Assembly: GCA_012798975.1 (NCBI GenBank)
Contig: JAAZME010000242.1
Coordinates: 1-7,310 of the forward strand
DNA: 7,310 nucleotides
Origin: Gallicola sp.
GTDB taxonomy: Bacteria; Bacillota; Clostridia; Tissierellales; Peptoniphilaceae
Direction of reading: 5' to 3'
Shown here: piece after piece, positions 1-6,357 of the stretch
Layout of the letters: each line of letters starts with the position of its first letter
Position numbering within the stretch: the stretch's first letter is position 1
Made by a program: the position numbers and the translations under genes
Notes under the pieces: model-generated
What the model was told of the DNA's origin: nothing
Database searches by the model: none
The model's input: only the letters and a program-made list of their open reading frames with translations

Positions 1-1433
1 AAAAATTCATTTCCGCTATGAATAAAGGGAATCCCCAAAGACATATATATAATACTTGCAAGCATTCTAGAAGCTGGTTCAACCCATTCATAATCCATTG
101 TCATTTTGAGCTTATCATAAATAATTAAATTATCATGGGAATTAAAGTAGTTGATCGACTCTTTCGCTTCCAAAGCAAAACCAGAATGATATTCATCGAA
201 ATCGATGGATCCCGAGATACCGGTCTCAATTTCAGTTTTCAAGTGATAAGCCCCTTGAACGTATCCCAATCCTCCAGCATCATTGTCGCCTTTTAGGGCA
301 TCTCGAAAACGATCATTAAAAAAGGAGAATTCTTTGCCTCTTTGTGTTCCCATAACCGTCAGTTCTCCATAGTGAAGACCGGATTCGCATGCGTACCAGG
401 GTTCTCCATAGATTATGACTTCCGGATTAATCTCCCGCAGCTCTTTCACAATTCTATAAACTGTTTTTTTGTCAATCAAAGCCATCAAATCAAAACGAAA
501 ACCGTTGATTTTGTATTCTTTCATATAATATTTTAGAGAATCGACAATAAAGTTCTGCACCATTTTCCGCTCCGACGCAAGTTCGTTTCCGCAGCCGGAA
601 CCGTTGCAGAACGCATTATTCTGATCCATTCTAAAATAGTATCCAGGATTTAGGATATTAAAATTAGAATCATGGGAACGGAAAGTGTGGTTAAACACAA
701 CATCCATAACGACTGAAAGACCTTCGCTGTGCAGCCGCTGTATCATTTTTTTGAATTCATATATTCGATTCGCCGGTTCTAAGGGTTGTGTGGAGTACGA
801 ACCTTCAATGCAGTTGTATAATTCAGGATCATATCCCCAATTATAATTGTTATCATCAAAGAAGTACTCTTCATGTTCATCTACTGATAAAAAATCATAA
901 ATCGGCATCAGATGAACATGGGTAATTCCTAGATCTTTCAAATGCCTTATTCCTGTTTCAGCCTCGCGGAAATGGGACTTTTCGTCGATTAATCCTAAAA
1001 ATTTACCGCGATGCTGCGTACCGCTGCTGATATCGCCGCTGAAGTCTTTTATATGCACTTCATATAATAATGCTTTTTTCCATGGATTAAAAGGAACATT
1101 CTGCTCTCGAAAACCGGAAGGATCCGTTTCTCTAATGTCTATAATCGCCGATCTTTTGCTGTTGATGGAACAAGCGATACTATAAGGATCGGTCACTTCA
1201 TATTTTCCGTTTACTAGATAGGTATAAAACTTCCCTTTTAAATCTCCTGTTACAACGGTTTCAAAAAATCCGCCTTCCACACGAGTCATTCTATATTTTT
1301 CCCGTCGAACATATCTGTAGTCATTGTATAAGAGCAGATCGATAGAATCTCGAGTCGGCGCCCATACTTTAAATCTCGTTTTGTCCCGGGTATATTCCAT
1401 TCCTTGATTATTATTAAAAATATAATTTGTCAT
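1..1433 (-). CDS. pulA: Type I pullulanase / glycogen debranching enzyme (GH13), 3' end cut by window
   Basis: Hydrolyses alpha-1,6 branch linkages in pullulan, glycogen or limit dextrins. The frame is open from ATG 1433 to the window edge (477 codons). The family is usually about 600-720 residues, so a C-terminal part is missing. An N-terminal CBM48-like domain carries TRFKVWAPT (19-27). The GH13 barrel follows with the type I pullulanase signature YNWGYDP (197-203), region I DVVFNHT (244-250), region II GFRFDLMALID (311-321; nucleophile Asp315), region III YGEPW (342-346; acid/base Glu344) and region IV NSHDN (431-435; transition-state stabiliser Asp434). The catalytic triad is complete. 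There is no signal peptide or membrane segment, so it should act inside the cell on stored glycogen. Its ATG overlaps the TGA of the preceding gene as ATGA, with only a weak AAGAAG-type site, implying coupled translation. The alternative Met12 would have no spaced ribosome site. GlgX-type debranching enzyme is a less likely alternative, given YNWGYDP. Confidence 0.95.
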   Translation of the reverse strand, partial: MTNYIFNNNQGMEYTRDKTRFKVWAPTRDSIDLLLYNDYRYVRREKYRMTRVEGGFFETVVTGDLKGKFYTYLVNGKYEVTDPYSIACSINSKRSAIIDIRETDPSGFREQNVPFNPWKKALLYEVHIKDFSGDISSGTQHRGKFLGLIDEKSHFREAETGIRHLKDLGITHVHLMPIYDFLSVDEHEEYFFDDNNYNWGYDPELYNCIEGSYSTQPLEPANRIYEFKKMIQRLHSEGLSVVMDVVFNHTFRSHDSNFNILNPGYYFRMDQNNAFCNGSGCGNELASERKMVQNFIVDSLKYYMKEYKINGFRFDLMALIDKKTVYRIVKELREINPEVIIYGEPWYACESGLHYGELTVMGTQRGKEFSFFNDRFRDALKGDNDAGGLGYVQGAYHLKTEIETGISGSIDFDEYHSGFALEAKESINYFNSHDNLIIYDKLKMTMDYEWVEPASRMLASIIYMSLGIPFIHSGNEF

Positions 1434-3784
1434 CTTCTTGAATCCCATATATGTTTTTCGTTTATGTCGTAAGAGCTGTCTAAATTAAATACACCGCTTT
1501 TTCCAATATTGTTTAAGCTCATTTTTCTCCATATGCAGCTGTCGTAATACAATTCGCCTAGTGTTCTTTGAGCTTCTATATATTCTTCCAAATCTCTAAA
1601 TATAAAGAATCCATCGTTATATCTGCCGATTAGATTCAATATCAGACGGAAACATTCTCTTAATTCCTGATTGTTGATATTGGACAATTGAGTGATAAAA
1701 TGATTCATTTTTTCATGATTTTTAATGAATTCATAATAATTATAATAGGAATAACGGGATTGGTTTTTCACATCTTCAAAGTTTGCTCCGAATAGTTTGA
1801 TATTCTCTTCCCCTACAATATTACGAATTCTATGGTTGATACTCGTTTGAGAGCCAATCAGGACTGCGCCGTTTAACATAAAGCGAAGACCGTTTGTCAT
1901 GGCGACCTCTTTGCCAGGCAATGATAGCTGCTCCCCGATATCGGCGGTAGGTATCAGCTTCATCATATTATTCATATTACGGTTATCAATAAAGACAATT
2001 TTTAATTTTTCTTTAATTTTCACTTCTTTCGATACACAATAAGACAAACAGTTTATAAATTTTATTACAAGTTTTGCCATCAGATAGTTTCTATTTGCTT
2101 TTCCCGCAAAGAAGAAAGTACGATCCGGAAAATCTAAATTAGGCTGTTCTTTCATATTTATAAATTCATAAGCGATATAAAGAGCTTCTATAAGCTGTCT
2201 TTTTGTTTCTAGAAAATCATCATTGTTAATATCAAAGATAGAATAGGGATTGATTACATCTCCCCGATCTTTAAGAAAAATCTTTGTGAATTTTTCCTTA
2301 TTCTTTTTCTTGATATCATCTAAACGATAAGCGATCTCTTCGCTATCCGATCTCTCCAGTATCGAAGTCAATGCATCAGGCTGATTGATCAAATCAATGT
2401 TTAACTCCTTTGTTAAAAAATCAAACAGCAACGGATTGGATTCCATCAGCCATATTCTGTGATTCACTCCTAATTCCCGAAAGCGGAACCGGCTGTGAAA
2501 TAACGTTGCGATACAATCCAAATTATCCCCCAGCATAATTTCCAGCTGATCCTTTACCGCTAAAGAGGTAACCCCTGAACCAAAGATTGCCAGAGGAATC
2601 ATCTTGACTTTATCCTCCTCGATAATTTTCGTACGGTCGAACTCTTCCGGCGTGAAATTAAACAACGGAGTCTCAACCAAAGCACAAATCTCATCATTCA
2701 GCTTTTCTATAATCGGATAAATCCAAGGACAAATCTTTTGAATCAAATGCACATCCCACCATTCTGAAATCTCGTTTCTGACTTTATAAGTTGTAAAATC
2801 AAATATTTGATTTGCTTTGGCAAGAGCTGCATCAAAAGGCTTCTCTTCGGATTTCATATACTCATATATGAATACAGGTATCGCCATGATACTGTGAACT
2901 TCATTTAGTTTTATTCGGCAGTATTCTTCAATATTATCCATGTGACCATGATTGCGCTGGCGATTTAAGATATCTTTGATCGAAGCTGCGGCAAAGAAAT
3001 ACTCTTGAGTGAGCCGAAGTTCTCTGCCTTGATCGCTGCTGTCGCTGGGATATAAAAACTCCGTGATCGCTCTTGCCCGTATTCTATTCTTATATGATTC
3101 TTGGATTTTACCTTCTGAAAAAGCATTGTAATCAACAGGCTCTATGGATCGCGCCTGCCACAGCCTTAAGGTGTTCACATAGCCGTTTTGATATCCCAAT
3201 ACTGGAATATCGTAAGCTGCTGCTTGAACCGTATAGTCTCCAATAGGTATATCATAATAGATTCGTTTCCGCTCTAATTCCCAAGGATTTCCATTCTTCA
3301 GCCAGTCGTCGCTGTATTCCAACTGTTCAAAATTCTCTATACTCTGGCGTAAATGACCGCCCTCATAGCGGATCCCATATGCTACAACAGAATCTTTTTT
3401 CGTCGCTGCTGTATCTAAAAAAGCAAAGGAGGCATCTCCCAAGCCTCCATCCCCTAACTTATTTACAATATCAATCTTTTTTAACTGCTCCAAAGAAAAA
3501 CCGAGCTCCTCAACGATAGAGCGGACATCTTCTATTACATCTAGATACACTACATTTCTTTGAAGAAATTCCTCTGGGAGATACTCGAAAGATAGAAAAG
3601 CAATTTCTCTCTTCCCCCTTTTTTCTACATTTGATTTGACCCATAAATCAAAGATATTTTCCTTTAGAACTTCAACTACAGCAAAATAAAGATCTTCTAT
3701 ATCAATGGCATTTCTTTCGAGAATCGTATTCATTTGTAAGTTCCATAATATCTTTTCTTTTAATTCTTCTCTGGTTTTTTTCAT
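1430..3784 (-). CDS. glgP: Glycogen phosphorylase homologue lacking the PLP lysine and other active-site residues; probable pseudoenzyme
   Basis: 784 residues, full length for the GT35 glycogen/starch phosphorylase family. Family landmarks run in order: FLSFEYL (63-69), LGDGGLG (110-116), YGIRYEGG (136-143), DDWLKNGNPWE (159-169), VNTLRLWQA (203-211), LYPSDSSDQGRELRL (244-258), KLNEVHSIMAIP (292-303), KRQLIEAL (528-535), LIPTADIGEQLS (610-621), RFMLNGA (634-640). Active phosphorylases carry PLP on the lysine of GTGNMKF. Here the ungapped equivalent is TNGLRF, with Arg634 (codon CGC, nt 1883-1885). Phosphate-binding Lys-Arg of VKRIHEYKRQ is Asp522-Asp523. NHT is TYK (332-334), KTNG is REL-G (436-439), and SHAVNGVA is SGVTSLAV (403-410). 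I therefore do not expect phosphorolysis. There is no stop or frameshift, so I call it CDS, not pseudogene. The start at 3784, one base after glgA, matches the family N-terminus; the ATG at 3853 lies deep in glgA. A regulatory or glucan-binding role is inference. The symbol reflects homology only. Confidence 0.93.
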   Translation of the reverse strand: MKKTREELKEKILWNLQMNTILERNAIDIEDLYFAVVEVLKENIFDLWVKSNVEKRGKREIAFLSFEYLPEEFLQRNVVYLDVIEDVRSIVEELGFSLEQLKKIDIVNKLGDGGLGDASFAFLDTAATKKDSVVAYGIRYEGGHLRQSIENFEQLEYSDDWLKNGNPWELERKRIYYDIPIGDYTVQAAAYDIPVLGYQNGYVNTLRLWQARSIEPVDYNAFSEGKIQESYKNRIRARAITEFLYPSDSSDQGRELRLTQEYFFAAASIKDILNRQRNHGHMDNIEEYCRIKLNEVHSIMAIPVFIYEYMKSEEKPFDAALAKANQIFDFTTYKVRNEISEWWDVHLIQKICPWIYPIIEKLNDEICALVETPLFNFTPEEFDRTKIIEEDKVKMIPLAIFGSGVTSLAVKDQLEIMLGDNLDCIATLFHSRFRFRELGVNHRIWLMESNPLLFDFLTKELNIDLINQPDALTSILERSDSEEIAYRLDDIKKKNKEKFTKIFLKDRGDVINPYSIFDINNDDFLETKRQLIEALYIAYEFINMKEQPNLDFPDRTFFFAGKANRNYLMAKLVIKFINCLSYCVSKEVKIKEKLKIVFIDNRNMNNMMKLIPTADIGEQLSLPGKEVAMTNGLRFMLNGAVLIGSQTSINHRIRNIVGEENIKLFGANFEDVKNQSRYSYYNYYEFIKNHEKMNHFITQLSNINNQELRECFRLILNLIGRYNDGFFIFRDLEEYIEAQRTLGELYYDSCIWRKMSLNNIGKSGVFNLDSSYDINEKHIWDSRR

Positions 3785-3785
3785 C

Positions 3786-5216
3786 TTATTTTCCCAATTC
3801 CTCGTACAGACGGATATATTCCTTTCCGGATTCATCCCAGTCGTTTTTTTCATACATTCCGTTTTCGATAATAATATTTCTATCCTTTTCTTTATGAAAG
3901 AAACTCAACGCTCTTCGGATTGTATAAAGCAGATCATGGGCATTGATATTTGTAAATGTAAAACCCGTTCCTGTATTTTCATATTCGTTATACGGCATAA
4001 CAGTATCTTTTAAACCGCCTGTTTCTCTTACAATCGGTATGGCTCCATACCTCATAGAGATCAGCTGTGAAATCCCGCAGGGTTCTGCTATAGAAGGCAT
4101 CAAGAATAAATCCGTTCCTCCATATATCAGATGGGACTCTTCGTTGTTATAATAAATTCTGGCCGCCATTTTTTCTGGATATTTCCATTCGAAATAACGG
4201 AACATCTCTTCGTATGTTTCTTCGCCGGTACCCAGCATTACAAACTGAATATCTTCTGTGGCCAAAAGTTCATCCATAATATATCTGACAAGATCGATCC
4301 CTTTCATATCCACCAAACGGGATACGAGAGCGATCATAGGAACGTCGTCCTTCTCAGGAAGACCATACCTTCTCTGGATTTCTCTTTTGTTTTCGATCTT
4401 GTCTGGAAATGTCTCAATAGAATAATTTTGAGCTAAAAATTGATCCGTTTCAGGATTCCAAACCTCATAATCGATTCCGTTTATAATACCTCGAAGCTTA
4501 TAGTCGTAGGCTCGGATAACTCCGTCTAAACCTTCTCCATAAAAGGGGTTTTTAATCTCCATAGCATAAGTTCCTGAAACAGTTGTAAAAGCGTCGCAGT
4601 AAATAATGCCGCCTTTCATAAAGTTAACTGCATCAAAATATTTCAACCCGTCTTCATTGAAATAAAAAGGCGACAAACCGGCTGTTGCTAAAATAGATGC
4701 CGGGAATACACCTTGATATTTTAAATTATGAATAGTATAAAGACATTTTATATCTTTATAATACTGATCTCCTCTGGCAAAATCCTTGACATATACATTG
4801 ACCATGGCTGTATGCCAGTCATTGCTGTGTATCACATCCGGCTTAAAGTTTATCACTTTAGGCAATTGAACCACGGCCTTCGAAAAGAATAAGAATCGTT
4901 CTCCATCGTCCCCTTCGCCGTAAATCTGCTGTCGGTCAAAATATCTTTGGCTGTCTAGAAAATAATACGTCACTCCGCGAAAATCTAATGTATAGACTCC
5001 TACATATTCATGGCGGAATGCAAGATCTACATAATAATATCCGATAAACTCCATTCGTTCTCTTAAGTCTGGATCGACTTGAGAAAAAAGAGGGATCACA
5101 ACACGTATATCATGACCCATATTCTTAACCGCTAAGGGAAGGGAGCCGGCAACATCTGCCAGCCCTCCTGTTTTTATGAACGGTGCAGCTTCCGATGCAC
5201 AAAATAATATTTTCAT
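3786..5216 (-). CDS. glgA: Glycogen synthase GlgA (ADP-glucose type, GT5)
   Basis: Transfers glucose from ADP-glucose to the non-reducing end of an alpha-1,4-glucan; cytoplasmic. The 476 residues match the usual bacterial GlgA length of about 477-485. The N-terminal Rossmann domain opens with the ADP-glucose signature KTGGLADVAGSLP (15-27; Lys15 is the conserved substrate-binding lysine). It continues with HSNDWHTA (130-137), TIHNLKYQG (161-169) and NGIDYEVWNP (246-255). The C-terminal GT-B domain has SRLVDMKGID (299-308; Arg300 and Lys305 match the E. coli residues), then EPCGISQLISMRYG (378-391), where Glu378 is the conserved catalytic-site glutamate, and RETGGLKDTV (397-406). No key residue is missing. 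It starts 10 bases after glgD with a good ribosome binding site, and stops one base before the phosphorylase-like gene. Its product is the polymer that the two downstream families normally degrade. Confidence 0.97.
   Translation of the reverse strand: MKILFCASEAAPFIKTGGLADVAGSLPLAVKNMGHDIRVVIPLFSQVDPDLRERMEFIGYYYVDLAFRHEYVGVYTLDFRGVTYYFLDSQRYFDRQQIYGEGDDGERFLFFSKAVVQLPKVINFKPDVIHSNDWHTAMVNVYVKDFARGDQYYKDIKCLYTIHNLKYQGVFPASILATAGLSPFYFNEDGLKYFDAVNFMKGGIIYCDAFTTVSGTYAMEIKNPFYGEGLDGVIRAYDYKLRGIINGIDYEVWNPETDQFLAQNYSIETFPDKIENKREIQRRYGLPEKDDVPMIALVSRLVDMKGIDLVRYIMDELLATEDIQFVMLGTGEETYEEMFRYFEWKYPEKMAARIYYNNEESHLIYGGTDLFLMPSIAEPCGISQLISMRYGAIPIVRETGGLKDTVMPYNEYENTGTGFTFTNINAHDLLYTIRRALSFFHKEKDRNIIIENGMYEKNDWDESGKEYIRLYEELGK
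3791..3803 (-). promoter_or_regulatory. Weak ribosome binding site region of the phosphorylase-like gene, inside glgA
   Basis: Upstream of the ATG at 3784 the minus strand reads GAGGAATTGGGAA. GGGAA has a plausible spacing of 6 bases but a poor match, while GAGGA matches well but lies 14 bases away. The start is one base after the glgA TAA, so initiation probably depends on ribosomes terminating at glgA. Confidence 0.45.
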
Positions 5217-5220
5217 CTTT

Positions 5221-5228
5221 TCCCCCTT
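5221..5228 (-). promoter_or_regulatory. Ribosome binding site of glgA overlapping the glgD stop
   Basis: AAGGGGGA on the minus strand lies 4 bases before the glgA ATG (5216-5214) and shares bases with the glgD TAA at 5229-5227. This supports the assigned start and coupled translation from glgD. Confidence 0.75.
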
Positions 5229-6345
5229 ATTTTATGATCTTTTCGTTTTTAGAAGCCACAAAAGGATTCGTCGCACTTCCGACTAAAGTAACTCCATCCC
5301 CAATGACAACACCTTTGTCTGTAATACTGTTGACAACGACGCTTCCTTCCCCTACAACTGTACTTTCGAATATTATTGAATTTTTTACAATGGCATCTTT
5401 TTTAACATGTACCCCTCTAAAAATAATTGAATTCTCTACCTGACCATCGATAATACACCCGTTAGCCAAAAGTGAATTTGAAACGTTGGCATTGCCGTTA
5501 TAAACAGTAGGAGGCATTGCTTTTGATTTTGTTAAAGTAAGGCCGTTTTTATAAAATAAATCCTCATAAATATCGCGGTTCAATAAATCAAAATTACTTC
5601 TATAATAGGATTTTAGATCCCTGATCCATTCCGTTTGCTGCTCTTCTTCAAAAGCGCCGATCTTAAGATTGCCAAGATTATTTTTAACCGCCTCGATAAG
5701 TGTTGTGGCATTGCCTTTTTCTGCAGCTTCAAGAATGATTCGGATAAAAACCTCTTTCTTCATAAATCCTATACTTGTAAGGAAGTTGAATTCTTCTTCC
5801 GTTCCCAAATGAGATCCTATGTTTTTTATATTTTTATCTTCATCTAAAATCAGCTTATTTGCATATAAGAAAGTTCCTAATTCGTCTTTTTGTTTTTTAT
5901 ACAGCATCAAAATATCATAATCATTTTCTAAGAAACAGTCATAAGCAGAACCTAAATCTCCTTTTTGAATCAGCATCGGGTCTGTACAATAGACGATCTC
6001 TTCTTTTGCATTGCGATAATATTCTAATGTATCGAAATAAGATCCGATTTCTGTTAAATTCTGAAGTCTTTTATCATAGGTTGGAGGAAATATAGTCAAT
6101 CCGCTTCTTCTGCGGTTTAACTCCCAGGGTTTTCCATTTCCTACATGATCCAGCGTCGAGCGGATTAAACGGCTGCCGTATAATACAACATTGGAAAAAT
6201 CATTATTTGTCATTGTTGACAATGTAAAATCGATGATTCTATATCTCGCACCAAAGGGCAGCATATAACCCGGTCTTGTATCTGTCAAAGAACCGAAAAG
6301 ATTCGGATTTGCACCTTCGTAAATAACTCCTATACATCTTTGCAT
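5227..6345 (-). CDS. glgD: GlgD, regulatory (catalytically degenerate) ADP-glucose pyrophosphorylase subunit
   Basis: A 372-residue GlgC paralogue. In Firmicutes, GlgD is known to associate with GlgC and raise its activity while having little or none itself. The N-terminus aligns with the nucleotidyltransferase fold: LFGSLTDTRPGYMLPFGARY (16-35), RIIDFTLS (36-43), GNGKPWELNRRRSGL (69-83). In place of the glycine-rich GGRGTRL loop it reads EGANPNLFGSL. The catalytic SGDH position is CTDP (120-123), the sugar-phosphate EKP motif is absent, and GYWKDVGT is replaced around EWIRDLKSYY (239-248). Residues from about 280 to 355 form left-handed beta-helix repeats (SLLANGCII, ENSIIFRGVHV, KNSIIFESTVV). 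I start at ATG 6345 because a perfect AGGAGGT sits 5 bases upstream. An ATG at 6378 would add 11 residues inside glgC, without such a site or any family support. It lies 10 bases after glgC and 10 before glgA. Confidence 0.95.
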   Translation of the reverse strand: MQRCIGVIYEGANPNLFGSLTDTRPGYMLPFGARYRIIDFTLSTMTNNDFSNVVLYGSRLIRSTLDHVGNGKPWELNRRRSGLTIFPPTYDKRLQNLTEIGSYFDTLEYYRNAKEEIVYCTDPMLIQKGDLGSAYDCFLENDYDILMLYKKQKDELGTFLYANKLILDEDKNIKNIGSHLGTEEEFNFLTSIGFMKKEVFIRIILEAAEKGNATTLIEAVKNNLGNLKIGAFEEEQQTEWIRDLKSYYRSNFDLLNRDIYEDLFYKNGLTLTKSKAMPPTVYNGNANVSNSLLANGCIIDGQVENSIIFRGVHVKKDAIVKNSIIFESTVVGEGSVVVNSITDKGVVIGDGVTLVGSATNPFVASKNEKIIK

Positions 6346-6350
6346 AATAT

Positions 6351-6357
6351 ACCTCCT
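6351..6357 (-). promoter_or_regulatory. Ribosome binding site of glgD overlapping the glgC stop
   Basis: AGGAGGT, read on the minus strand, lies 5 bases before the ATG at 6345 and includes part of the glgC TAG codon. It decides the glgD start in favour of 6345 over 6378. The overlap suggests that ribosomes finishing glgC help initiate glgD, which would suit two subunits of one complex. Confidence 0.9.

Noticed and set aside
1430..3784. The phosphorylase-like gene as a pseudogene or the result of a frameshift error
   Set aside because: Homology runs in one frame from the N-terminus to the C-terminus with family-normal length. The motif changes are in-frame substitutions spread over the gene, and neighbouring conserved segments align without shifts.
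3785..3853. A longer start (ATG 3853) adding 23 residues to the phosphorylase-like protein
   Set aside because: The extension lies wholly inside the glgA coding end in another frame. Its sequence resembles nothing in the family N-terminus, and the ATG at 3784, right after the glgA stop, aligns with the usual phosphorylase start.
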